Part shown: positions 1 to 6,109 of the stretch, one piece after another
Position numbering within the stretch: the stretch's first letter is position 1
How the letters are laid out: each line of letters begins with the position of its first letter
Notes under the pieces: model-generated
The model's input: the letters and a program-made list of their open reading frames with translations, nothing else
The model's database searches: none
What the model was told of the DNA's origin: nothing
Made by a program: the position numbers and the translations under genes
NCBI GenBank assembly: GCA_019310195.1
Contig: JAFDET010000099.1
Location: 1-10,557 of the forward strand
Reading direction: 5' to 3'
DNA from: Deltaproteobacteria bacterium
GTDB lineage: Bacteria; Myxococcota_A; UBA9160; JAFDET01
Length of the DNA: 10,557 nt

Positions 1-2
1 TG

Positions 3-719
3 GGCCGACTCTCGGCCCAGCGCCTGGCCGCGGCCGGCGCCCAGGTGGCCGCCGTCGACGTGACCGAGGACGCCCTCGCCGCGCTGGCGGCGCAGCATGA
101 CCGCATCCACGCCTATCCTTGCGACGTCTCCGACAGCCGCGCCGTGGAGGCGCTGGTGGCGCGGGTGGAGTCGGAGCTGGGTCCGCTGGACCGGGTGATG
201 AGCGCCGCGGCCATCGCGCCCTCGGGGCTGCTGGTCGAGCAGGACCCGGAGCTCGTCGTGCGCATGATGCACATCAACTACGGCGGCGTGGTGAACCTGG
301 CGTACGCGGTCCTGCCGCGGATGCTCGAGCGCCGTCGCGGCGAGCTGGTGAACTTCGGATCGCTGGCGGGCTGGCTGCCGTCGACCTACACGGGTGCCTA
401 CAGCGCCACCAAGTTCGCGGTCAACTCGTTCAGCGAAGTGCTGTGGCACGAGAACCGCAACACCGGCGTGAAGATCCTGTGCGTCTGCCCACCGGTGGTG
501 GAGACGCCCATGCTCGGCCAGATGGTCGGCCGCGCTCAGGATATGCTCGAAGACGCGCCCCGCATCCAGCCCGAAGAGGTGCTGGACGCCATCGAGGAAG
601 GGCTGGAGCAGGGCCGTCTGTGGGTCTTCCCCGGCCGGGGCACGACCGCGGCGTGGCGGATCCGGCGCTGGTTCCCCGGCCTCCTCTGGAAGCGCATCCA
701 CTCCGCCTCCGGCATCTGA
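3..719 (+). CDS. Short-chain dehydrogenase/reductase (SDR), 5'-truncated
   Basis: This is the 3' part of a classical SDR, an NAD(P)-dependent alcohol/ketone oxidoreductase of the cytosol. The reading frame is open from base 3. Residues read before the GTG at 45 (GRLSAQRLAAAGAQVAAVDV) are the end of the first Rossmann helix and beta-2, so the TGxxxGxG cofactor motif lies just off the left edge and the GTG at 45 is internal. The acidic residue ending beta-2 (AVDV) suggests NAD rather than NADP. Catalytic residues are visible: Asn in HINYGG, Ser in NFGSLAG, and Tyr (bases 399-401) and Lys (411-413) in YSATK, followed by CPPVVETPM. The usual NNAG after beta-4 is replaced by MSAAA. The basic/aromatic C-terminus (RIRRWFPGLLWKRIHSASGI) occurs in some SDRs that sit near lipid-metabolism genes. 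Substrate is unknown. No neighbour on the same strand follows within 1 kb, so it probably ends its transcription unit. Confidence 0.9.
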   Translation, partial: GRLSAQRLAAAGAQVAAVDVTEDALAALAAQHDRIHAYPCDVSDSRAVEALVARVESELGPLDRVMSAAAIAPSGLLVEQDPELVVRMMHINYGGVVNLAYAVLPRMLERRRGELVNFGSLAGWLPSTYTGAYSATKFAVNSFSEVLWHENRNTGVKILCVCPPVVETPMLGQMVGRAQDMLEDAPRIQPEEVLDAIEEGLEQGRLWVFPGRGTTAAWRIRRWFPGLLWKRIHSASGI

Positions 720-860
720 GCCAGGAGCCTGACCCGGCACTGGGAACCGGGGGCCGAGTCCGAGCCTAAGGCGGTCTCGTCGGCGGTAGGGAAGATTCGG
801 GCCATGCGCTCGCAGCGCGGCTCTCGGGCTGGCGCGTCGCGCCGGGGAGCCGTCTGCGCC
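720..860. other. Convergent intergenic region
   Basis: These 141 bases lie between the SDR stop and the transposase stop, which face each other. They hold one GC-rich hairpin (listed separately at 819-852) and no convincing ORF. No T-tract follows the hairpin on either strand, so a classical intrinsic terminator is not evident. Confidence 0.5.
819..852. repeat. GC-rich inverted repeat beside the transposase 3' end
   Basis: Arms CGGCTCTC (819-826) and GGGAGCCG (near-complement, one mismatch) enclose a perfect inner palindrome, GGCGCG-T-CGCGCC, at 831-843. The structure ends 9 bp beyond the stop codon of the transposase. It could be a terminator stem for converging transcripts or a REP-like hairpin of the kind RAYT proteins act on. 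There is no T-run, and I see no second copy in the window. Confidence 0.4.
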
Positions 861-1553
861 TCAGGCTCGGGCTGGGATCTCGTCCAGACCGATCCGCCCG
901 TGCCGCCGCCAGCCCTTCCGGAGCAGCCAGGTATGGGCCCCAGCGACGGCCGGCGCATCCCGGGCGGGCCCGATCTTCCTCTTCCACCCCTCGAACCAAC
1001 GCCCCGAGGAAGCGGGATCGACGCTCACCGCCCTCCCAACCCTCTTCGCCGCGCCCCGGGCATGGCGCCGCGCGTTCAACAGCACGTACGCCAAGGCGTT
1101 GCGCACTTCGCGAGGCGTCTTCAGCGCCCGCAGGTGGTAGCGATCCGCCAGAACCGGCCCCTTCCGTGAGAACACCCGGTTGACCGCCCGCGCCAGCCGG
1201 GCCCCCACCGACTTCATCCCGCGTCCCAGGGCCTCCGGCCCCGCCGCCTCCACCAGCATGTGCACGTGGTTTCCCTGGATCGAGTACTGGACCACCCGGC
1301 AGCCGGGGCGTCGGCGGATCTGGCGCAGGGAGCGCTCGAACTCGCGCACGAAGCGCACCGACCGCAGCGACGGCACCTCGTCGCGCACCCGGAAGGTGAC
1401 GTGGCAGGGATGGCGGGAGGCGAAGCGCTCGCGGGAGAGGTGGGGCATGCCCGAGTCTGGATTCGGCCTGCGGCCCGCACCTTCGCGACGGCCGCCCCAG
1501 CCCGACGGGAATCGCAGAGTCTGTTGCTGCTGTATCGACTTACGCATGAACAT
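861..1553 (-). CDS. REP-associated tyrosine transposase (RAYT, IS200-like Y1 family)
   Basis: This 230-residue protein belongs to the Y1 HUH single-strand transposases that are usually single-copy and act on REP hairpins rather than on an IS of their own. The N-terminus has a short polyQ stretch and the basic, AT-hook-like GWGGRREGAGRRP (residues 18-30). The HUH motif is GNHVHMLV (His96 and His98), and the candidate nucleophile is Tyr156 in ALAYVLLN; DRYH at 137-140 is also conserved in this group. The C-terminal DPASSGRWFEGW...HTWLLRKGWRRHG block is typical, so the protein looks complete. A longer in-frame ORF runs upstream to 2120, but it crosses the thiolase gene antisense; I take ATG 1553, or the second Met at 1547, as the start because an AT-rich promoter abuts it. 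There is no Shine-Dalgarno sequence. No terminal IS inverted repeats or target duplications were seen, consistent with a domesticated RAYT. Confidence 0.88.
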   Translation of the reverse strand: MFMRKSIQQQQTLRFPSGWGGRREGAGRRPNPDSGMPHLSRERFASRHPCHVTFRVRDEVPSLRSVRFVREFERSLRQIRRRPGCRVVQYSIQGNHVHMLVEAAGPEALGRGMKSVGARLARAVNRVFSRKGPVLADRYHLRALKTPREVRNALAYVLLNARRHARGAAKRVGRAVSVDPASSGRWFEGWKRKIGPARDAPAVAGAHTWLLRKGWRRHGRIGLDEIPARA

Positions 1554-1557
1554 GTTG

Positions 1558-1585
1558 AATATAGCTATGTTATAGTTCTTGTCAA
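1558..1585 (-). promoter_or_regulatory. Sigma70-like promoter of the transposase gene with overlapping palindromes
   Basis: Read on the minus strand, TTGACA (1585-1580) is followed after 16 nt by TATATT (1563-1558), and the ATG lies 4 nt further on. Transcription would begin at or inside the first codons, so the message would be leaderless or use the second Met (1547). The spacer carries two small palindromes that would suit a repressor: CTAT-GTT-ATAG (1565-1575) and ATAGCTAT (1561-1568). The tract is strongly AT-rich against a GC-rich background. The perfect -35 and near-perfect -10 are seen directly; activity is inferred. Confidence 0.5.
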
Positions 1586-1590
1586 CCCAA

Positions 1591-1619
1591 AGGCGACCTG
1601 CGCGCGAAAGGAGTCGCCT
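1591..1619. repeat. Inverted repeat upstream of transposase promoter
   Basis: Perfect 7-bp arms AGGCGAC (1591-1597) and GTCGCCT (1613-1619) enclose 15 bases. It lies immediately upstream of the transposase -35 hexamer. It may be an operator or REP-like hairpin; the sequence does not decide. Confidence 0.35.
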
Positions 1620-1690
1620 GCTGCGAGGCGCATGTGCCGGCCTACGCCCCGGGGCGGCGAAGGGGGCCGGGATCCCTTCCCATCCCAACT

Positions 1691-1706
1691 GAACGGCGGT
1701 TCGTTC
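1691..1706. promoter_or_regulatory. Operator-like palindrome GAAC-N4-GTTC upstream of thiolase
   Basis: GAACGGCGGTTC (1691-1702) is a perfect inverted repeat, GAAC-GGCG-GTTC. It overlaps a second one, GAACG (1691-1695) with CGTTC (1702-1706). It lies about 160 bp before the thiolase start. Short palindromes of this form are used by TetR-family regulators of acyl-CoA genes and also match the GAACN4GTTC core of Gram-positive-type LexA sites. The regulator is unknown. Confidence 0.3.
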
Positions 1707-1733
1707 GGCTGCCGGGACGGCGAATGGGCTGAA

Positions 1734-1753
1734 GGCCGGTCCTGCTTCCGGCC
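1734..1753. repeat. GGCCGG/CCGGCC hairpin upstream of thiolase
   Basis: Perfect arms GGCCGG (1734-1739) and CCGGCC (1748-1753) enclose an 8-base loop. No T-run follows. It could be a transcript hairpin in the thiolase leader or a chance GC palindrome. Confidence 0.3.
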
Positions 1754-1851
1754 ATGGGGCGAAGGGCGCAGGTAGAGGCGATCTCGGACAGTGGTGTGCG
1801 ACGTTCTGCCGGAGCAGCGCTAGCCTCCGCTTCCATCCCACCTGCGTTTCG

Positions 1852-1857
1852 AAGGAG
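1852..1857 (+). promoter_or_regulatory. Strong Shine-Dalgarno of thiolase
   Basis: AAGGAG is placed 6 bases before ATG 1864. It is the strongest ribosome-binding site in the window and fixes the thiolase start, ruling out longer upstream reading. Confidence 0.8.
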
Positions 1858-1863
1858 CCTCCC

Positions 1864-3057
1864 ATGCGCGAAGCAGTCATCGTCGATGTGGTCCGCACGC
1901 CCCTGGGTCGGGGCAAGGCCAGCGGTGTTCTGCACGGTGAGCATCCCGTCGACCTGGCGGCCGTGCCCCTGCGCGCGCTGATGGACCGAACCGGTCTCGA
2001 TCCCGCACTGGTGGAGGACGTGATCCTGGGCTGCGTCTCCCAGGTGGGCGAGCAGGGCATCAACGCCGGACGCAACGCGGCGCTGGCCGCGGGCTTCCCG
2101 GAGACCGTGGTCGGCACCACCGTGGACCGGCAGTGCGGCTCCAGCCAGCAGGCGCTCCACTTCGCGGCCCAGGGCGTGATGGCCGGCGCCTACGACGCGG
2201 TGATCGCCGCGGGGGTCGAGTGCATGAGCCGCGTGCCCATGGGCGCCAGCGTGATGAGCGGCCCGGGCGTCCCGTTCGGCCCGGACATGACCCAGCGCTA
2301 CGTGGACGCCAACCTCTACGGCAAGGGCGGGATCGTGTCCCAGGGCGTCTCCGCCGAGATCATCGCCGAGAAGTGGGGCCTGTCGCGCGAGGCGTTGGAC
2401 ACCTTCAGCGCCGAGTCCCACAACCGCGCGGCCCGCGCCACCGAGAAGGGCTGGTTCGAGAGCGAGATCGTTCCGGTGGAGGCGAAGCGCGAGGACGGCA
2501 GCACCGAGCTCGTGACCACCGACGAGGGCATCCGCCCCGGCTCCAGCGCCGAGAAGCTGGCGCAGCTCAAGCCCGCCTTCGATCCCAACGGCGTCATCAC
2601 GGCCGGCAACTCCAGCCAGATCACCGACGGCGCCTCCGCCTGCCTGGTGATGGAGAAGGACAAGGCCCTGGAGCTGGGCCTGCGGCCGCGAGCGCGCTTC
2701 CACGCCTTCGCGCTGGCCGGGGTGGACCCGGTCATCATGCTGACCGCGGTGATCCCGGCCACTCACAAGATTCTCGAGCGGGCCGGCATGAGCATGGGCG
2801 ATCTCGACGCCGTCGAGATCAACGAGGCCTTTGCTCCGGTGGTGCTGGCCTGGGCCAAGGAGCTGAACCCGGACATGGAGCGGGTCAACCCCAACGGCGG
2901 CGCCATCGCCCTGGGCCACCCGTTGGGCTGCACCGGCACACGGCTCACCGCCACGCTGCTGAACCAGCTGGAGCGCACCGGCGGCCGCTTCGGTCTCCAG
3001 ACCCTGTGCGAGGGCGGCGGCATGGCCAACGCCTGCATCCTGGAGCGCCTGGACTGA
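1864..3057 (+). CDS. Thiolase (acetyl-CoA C-acyltransferase), FadA5-like
   Basis: A 397-residue full-length thiolase that cleaves a 3-ketoacyl-CoA with CoA (last step of beta-oxidation) or condenses acyl-CoAs. The nucleophile is Cys91 in VDRQCGSSQQ. The other catalytic blocks are NEAF (320-323), GHPLGCTG with His352, and Cys382 in LCEGGGMAN, a variant of the usual CxGGGxG loop with Glu in the x position. GNSSQITDGAS (249-259) is the usual substrate-loop signature. Segments such as VGEQGINAGRN, GTTVDRQCGSSQQA and PDMERVNPNGGAIALGHP recall the steroid-thiolase branch (FadA5-like) more than short-chain biosynthetic PhaA/AtoB; this is from remembered family sequences, not a search. ATG with AAGGAG 6 nt upstream fixes the start. 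It converges with an acyl-CoA dehydrogenase 45 bp away. Chain length or steroid specificity cannot be read from sequence. Confidence 0.93.
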   Translation: MREAVIVDVVRTPLGRGKASGVLHGEHPVDLAAVPLRALMDRTGLDPALVEDVILGCVSQVGEQGINAGRNAALAAGFPETVVGTTVDRQCGSSQQALHFAAQGVMAGAYDAVIAAGVECMSRVPMGASVMSGPGVPFGPDMTQRYVDANLYGKGGIVSQGVSAEIIAEKWGLSREALDTFSAESHNRAARATEKGWFESEIVPVEAKREDGSTELVTTDEGIRPGSSAEKLAQLKPAFDPNGVITAGNSSQITDGASACLVMEKDKALELGLRPRARFHAFALAGVDPVIMLTAVIPATHKILERAGMSMGDLDAVEINEAFAPVVLAWAKELNPDMERVNPNGGAIALGHPLGCTGTRLTATLLNQLERTGGRFGLQTLCEGGGMANACILERLD

Positions 3058-3102
3058 CTCCTGCTGGTTCCGGAGCCCCCGGGCTGCTGCTCTTCCCGAG
3101 CG

Positions 3103-4257
3103 TCAGTCGGCGTCGAGGCCCAACCGGCGGGCGATGATCACCTTCATGATCTCGTTGGTGCCGGCGTAGATCGACTGGACCGCGGCGTCGGCGTAGTCCT
3201 CGGAGATCGGGTACTCGCGCATGAAGCCGTAGCCGCCGTGGAGCTGCAGGCACTCGGCGGTGAGGCGCTTCTGGAGGTCGGTGGTCCACCACTTGGCCAT
3301 GCTCACCTCGGTGACGACGTCGTCTCCACGGACGTGGGCCGCCGTGAGCTGGTCCACGAAGACCTGGCCCAGCTCCACCTCCGTGGCCAGCTCGGCCAGC
3401 TTGAACTGGGTGTTCTGGAAAGCGGCGATGGGCTGGCCGAAGGCGCGCCGTTCCTTGACGTACGCCAGGGTGTCTTCCAGCGCCCGGCGGCACGAAGCCA
3501 TCGCGCCCACCGCGATGGACAGGCGCTCCTGCTGGAGCTGCTCCATCAGCATGTAGAAGCCGCGCCCCTCGTCGCCCAGCAGGTACTCCACCGGGACGCG
3601 GCAGTCCTCGAAGAAGAGCTCGCTGGTGTCCTGGCCGCGCAGCCCCAGCTTGTCCAGCTTGCGGCCGCGCACGAAGCCCGGCGTGTCCGCCGGCACCAGG
3701 ACCAGGCTCATGCCCTTGCGTCCCGGCCGGGCATCGGGATCGGTCTTGACGACCACGATGAAGAGGTCGCCGATCTGCCCGTTGGAGATGAAGGTCTTGC
3801 TGCCGTTGATCACGTAGTCGTCACCATCGCGGACCGCCCGGGTCTGGATGGCCTGGAGGTCCGAACCGGCCTCCGGCTCGGTCATGGCGATGCCCAGCAG
3901 CACCTCGCCGCGAATCGCCCCCGGTGCCCAGCGCTCCTTCTGCTCCGGCGTGCCGTAGTGCAGCAGGTAGGGCAGGCAGATGTCCGAGTGCAGCGACATC
4001 ATCATGGCGTGGCCGCGCGCGCGGGCGAACTCTTCGATCACGATGGCATCGTGCAGGAAGGTGCCGCCGGAGCCTCCGTACTCCTCGGGCGCCCCCGCGC
4101 CCAGCAGCCCGGCGGCGCCGGCCTTGCGCCAGGTCTCCCGGTCACTGGTGCCGGCCGCGTTCCACTCGGCGACCCTGGGCGCCACCTCGGCCTCCACGAA
4201 GCGGCGCACCTGCTCGCGGAAGAGCTCGTGATCGTCGTCGAAGATCGTTCGTCGCAT
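3103..4257 (-). CDS. Acyl-CoA dehydrogenase, LCAD/IVD-like
   Basis: A 384-residue FAD enzyme that introduces the alpha,beta double bond into acyl-CoA and passes electrons to electron-transfer flavoprotein. Family blocks are in order: N-terminal helical domain (about 1-120), IAMTEPEAGSD (123-133) and INGSKTFISNG (150-160) of the beta domain, then the C-terminal helical domain with RRAFGQPIAAFQ (270-281), LQLHGGYGFMREYP (337-350) and QSIYAGTNEIMK (361-372). In medium- and short-chain enzymes the catalytic Glu follows IY; here that position is Ala365. A Glu is present at 244 in QQERLSIA, which matches the alternative base position of long-chain and isovaleryl-CoA dehydrogenases, so the protein should be active and LCAD/IVD-like. 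No Shine-Dalgarno is visible; TAGGCT lies 8 nt before the ATG. It converges with the thiolase and diverges from FHA-GGDEF. Substrate unknown. Confidence 0.93.
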   Translation of the reverse strand: MRRTIFDDDHELFREQVRRFVEAEVAPRVAEWNAAGTSDRETWRKAGAAGLLGAGAPEEYGGSGGTFLHDAIVIEEFARARGHAMMMSLHSDICLPYLLHYGTPEQKERWAPGAIRGEVLLGIAMTEPEAGSDLQAIQTRAVRDGDDYVINGSKTFISNGQIGDLFIVVVKTDPDARPGRKGMSLVLVPADTPGFVRGRKLDKLGLRGQDTSELFFEDCRVPVEYLLGDEGRGFYMLMEQLQQERLSIAVGAMASCRRALEDTLAYVKERRAFGQPIAAFQNTQFKLAELATEVELGQVFVDQLTAAHVRGDDVVTEVSMAKWWTTDLQKRLTAECLQLHGGYGFMREYPISEDYADAAVQSIYAGTNEIMKVIIARRLGLDAD

Positions 4258-4265
4258 GGCGGAAA

Positions 4266-4271
4266 AGCCTA
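4266..4271 (-). promoter_or_regulatory. Candidate -10 hexamer (TAGGCT), leaderless start of acyl-CoA dehydrogenase
   Basis: On the minus strand TAGGCT ends 8 nt before the ATG, and no Shine-Dalgarno is present between. The spacing would place the 5' end of the mRNA at the start codon. No clear -35 is seen. Confidence 0.35.
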
Positions 4272-4342
4272 GCCCGCGGCCTCGGCCGGCGCCTCAGCAG
4301 GCGGCAAGTCGGCGCTCCAGGCGCCCGCTCCCGCCCGTTCCG

Positions 4343-4361
4343 GGCGCGCTTGCGGTGCGCC
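4343..4361 (+). promoter_or_regulatory. Hairpin in the divergent region before FHA-GGDEF
   Basis: GGCGCGC (4343-4349) can pair with GTGCGCC (4355-4361) around a 5-base loop, six Watson-Crick pairs plus one G-U. It lies 24 bp before ATG 4386 in the 128-bp divergent spacer. It could be a leader hairpin or operator; there is no direct evidence for either. Confidence 0.3.
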
Positions 4362-4385
4362 TAAAGAGGTTGGCCGCGGGGAACG

Positions 4386-5300
4386 ATGAAACGAGTGAGG
4401 CCTCCCGTGAACGGCTCCAAGACCCAGACGCAGATCCTGTCCATGCCCGAAGCTTTTCGCGGCAAGGGGGGCAGCCGCCAGCCGGTCCTGGTGGTGGTCC
4501 AGGGTGAGGAGATCGGCCGTCGCTACCTGCTGAACGAGAGCCGCCTGGTGCTCGGTCGGGACGCGGAGCACGCCGACCTGGTGGTGGTCGATCCCAGCGT
4601 GTCGGCACGCCACGCCGTCATCGGAGTGGACCTGGACGGCCAGCGCTACGGGATCGTCGATCTGTCCAGCCGCAACGGCACCTACGTGAACGGAGTCCGG
4701 ATCGAGGACGGCGCCCTGCGCGACGGAGACAAGGTCTTCGTGGGCGGCACGGTGCTGAAGTTCACCTTCCATGACTCGATCGAGGAGCAGTTCCACGGCG
4801 AGCTGGATCGCTTGATGCATCTGGACTCCCTGACGGGGCTGTACGTGCGGCGCTGGTTCGATCAAGAGTTCCCGCGCGCCTTCGAGCACGCTCGCAAGGT
4901 CGACCGGCCCCTGTGCGTGGCCATGATGGACATGGACGGCCTGAAGAACGTCAATGACCGCTTCGGGCATCAGCTCGGCTCCCACTGCATCGCCGAGACC
5001 GGCCGCATCATCAAGGTGGGGCTGCCCGCCAGCGCCGCAGGAGCCCGCTTCGGGGGCGACGAGTTCGCCGCCTGGCTGACCGACACCGCCCTGGACGATG
5101 CGCTGGACGTCCTGGAGGCGATCCGTGCGCGGGTCCAGGCCTTCGAGTTCCGTCGGGACAGCGTCGTCGTGGAGCCCACCCTCTCCGTGGGCGTGGCGGA
5201 GCTGACCCGCGACGTGACGGGCCCGGAGGAGCTGCTGCGCCGGGCCGACGACGCGCTCTACCGGGCCAAGAAGAAGGGCCGCAACACCGTCGCGCGCTGA
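4386..5300 (+). CDS. FHA-GGDEF protein (predicted diguanylate cyclase)
   Basis: A 304-residue cytosolic protein with no membrane segment. An FHA domain (about 34-128) shows the phosphothreonine-binding signature: LGRD (56-59), SARH (73-76) and NGTYVNG (97-103). A GGDEF domain (about 143-304) shows DSLTGLY (147-153), MDMDGLKNVND with metal-binding Asp182, intact RFGGDEF (221-227) and a closing ALYRAKKKGRN. It should therefore make cyclic di-GMP from GTP. The RxxD inhibitory site, expected at residues 214-217, reads PASA and is absent. N-terminal SKTQTQIL (11-18) holds threonines that could be phosphorylated and bound by the FHA domain, as in GarA/OdhI-type switches; this is inference. Start is uncertain: ATG 4386 has only a poor GGGGA close by, whereas in-frame GTG 4407 has GAGG 6 nt upstream and would give an N-terminus beginning NGSKTQTQ. 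Confidence 0.92.
   Translation: MKRVRPPVNGSKTQTQILSMPEAFRGKGGSRQPVLVVVQGEEIGRRYLLNESRLVLGRDAEHADLVVVDPSVSARHAVIGVDLDGQRYGIVDLSSRNGTYVNGVRIEDGALRDGDKVFVGGTVLKFTFHDSIEEQFHGELDRLMHLDSLTGLYVRRWFDQEFPRAFEHARKVDRPLCVAMMDMDGLKNVNDRFGHQLGSHCIAETGRIIKVGLPASAAGARFGGDEFAAWLTDTALDDALDVLEAIRARVQAFEFRRDSVVVEPTLSVGVAELTRDVTGPEELLRRADDALYRAKKKGRNTVAR
4397..4400 (+). promoter_or_regulatory. Shine-Dalgarno for alternative start of FHA-GGDEF
   Basis: GAGG lies 6 nt before GTG 4407, which is in frame. The same spacing is seen for the thiolase. It supports 4407 over 4386 as the true start, shortening the protein by seven residues and leaving both domains intact. Confidence 0.4.
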
Positions 5301-5329
5301 GGTCGGGGGCGAAGCCTGCCGGAAGCCGG

Positions 5330-5335
5330 TAGCCT
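5330..5335 (+). promoter_or_regulatory. Candidate -10 hexamer (TAGCCT), leaderless start of ABC ATPase
   Basis: TAGCCT ends 6 nt before GTG 5342, where no Shine-Dalgarno is visible. If active, the ABC genes have their own promoter in the 41-bp gap after FHA-GGDEF. No -35 is evident. Confidence 0.3.
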
Positions 5336-5341
5336 CGGCGG

Positions 5342-6109
5342 GTGATCGAGCTGCGCGAGGTCACGCGACGCTACGCCGACGCACCGGCGGTGGACCGCCT
5401 CTCCCTGCGCGTCGAGGCCGGCGAGACCCTGGTGTTGCTGGGCGGCTCGGGTTGCGGCAAGACCACCACCCTGAAGATGATCAACCGACTGGTGGAGCCG
5501 TCCTCCGGCACGGTTCTCATCGACGGGGTCGACGCCGCCTCGCTGCCGCCGCACGTGTTGCGCCGGCGCATCGGCTACGCGTTCCAGGCCGTCGGCCTGT
5601 TTCCCCACATGAGCGTGGCGGAGAACGTGGGCATCACGCCGCGCCTGCTGGGCTGGCCCGGCGAGCGCGTTCGCGAGCGGGTGGACGCCCTGCTGCGGCG
5701 CGTAGAGCTTGCGCCCGAGGCGTACCGCGAGCGGCTTCCCCACGAGCTCTCCGGAGGCCAGCAGCAGCGGGTGGGGATCGCGCGGGCGTTGGCGGCCGAG
5801 CCGGAGCTGCTGTTGTTGGACGAGCCCTTCGGCGCGCTGGACCCGCTGACCCGCGACCGCCTTCAGCGCTGGTTCCAGGACCTGCGGGCGGAGCTGGGCC
5901 TGACGACGATCTTCGTCACCCACGACATGGTCGAGGCGCTGCTCCTCGGCGATCGCATCGCGGTGTTGCGCGAGGGCCGCTTGATTCAGGTGGGTACGCC
6001 CCGCCAGCTGCTGCGCGAACCCGCCGACGACCAGGTGGCCGAGCTGCTCTCCTCGCCCCGCCGCCAGATCGAGGTGTTCGAGGCGCTTCTCGAGGGAGAC
6101 GGCGCGTGA
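5342..6109 (+). CDS. ABC importer ATPase, quaternary-amine (OpuCA/ProV-like) family
   Basis: A 255-residue nucleotide-binding subunit that powers import by the membrane partner encoded next. Seen: Walker A GGSGCGKTT (34-42), Q-loop Gln82 in YAFQAVGLFPHMSV, signature LSGGQQQR (136-143), Walker B LLLLDEP (156-162), D-loop GALD (164-167) and H-switch His194 in FVTHDMVEAL. LKMINRLVEPSSG and the FPHMSVAEN segment are characteristic of the glycine-betaine/choline/carnitine importer branch. Typical OpuCA or ProV proteins run to about 380-400 residues because of two C-terminal CBS domains that sense ionic strength; this one stops soon after the core fold and lacks them. The GTG start is chosen because the fold begins at MIELREVTRRY. 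Its stop overlaps the next start by 4 nt (GTGA), so the two are translationally coupled. Confidence 0.93.
   Translation: MIELREVTRRYADAPAVDRLSLRVEAGETLVLLGGSGCGKTTTLKMINRLVEPSSGTVLIDGVDAASLPPHVLRRRIGYAFQAVGLFPHMSVAENVGITPRLLGWPGERVRERVDALLRRVELAPEAYRERLPHELSGGQQQRVGIARALAAEPELLLLDEPFGALDPLTRDRLQRWFQDLRAELGLTTIFVTHDMVEALLLGDRIAVLREGRLIQVGTPRQLLREPADDQVAELLSSPRRQIEVFEALLEGDGA

Larger units (their letters stand above)
1554..1863. other. Divergent intergenic region with several inverted repeats
   Basis: About 310 bases separate the divergent transposase and thiolase genes. They contain the transposase promoter, three inverted repeats, a GAAC-N4-GTTC operator-like site and the thiolase ribosome-binding site, most listed separately. 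A 12-bp palindrome, CGCCCCGGGGCG (1645-1656), sits between CCGGCC (1637-1642) and GGCCGG (1665-1670). No protein gene is supported here. Open frames in this stretch do not resemble any family I know and have no starts of their own. Confidence 0.6.

Noticed and set aside
1180..1575. Plus-strand open frames over the transposase gene
   Set aside because: They are shadows of the RAYT gene on the minus strand; no independent start signal or motif.
1554..2120. N-terminal extension of the transposase frame into the thiolase region
   Set aside because: The extra 189 residues lie antisense to the thiolase and its leader, show no family similarity, and are bypassed by the promoter at 1558-1585.
1642..2919. 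Antisense open frame (425 codons) across the thiolase
   Set aside because: It is opposite a complete thiolase, has shadow-type composition, and no family motifs or ribosome-binding site.
3058..3102. Possible bidirectional terminator between thiolase and acyl-CoA dehydrogenase
   Set aside because: Only a 4-5 bp AGCCC/GGGCT stem (3074-3085) is present with no T-run on either strand; too weak to call.
3238..4272. Plus-strand open frame (344 codons) across the acyl-CoA dehydrogenase
   Set aside because: It is the complement of a complete acyl-CoA dehydrogenase; its Leu/Val/His-rich composition is an artefact.
5452..6105. Upstream extension of the permease frame
   Set aside because: It overlaps the ATPase gene in another frame and has Arg/Gly/Ala-rich shadow composition; the GTG at 6106 with the 4-nt overlap is the sensible start.
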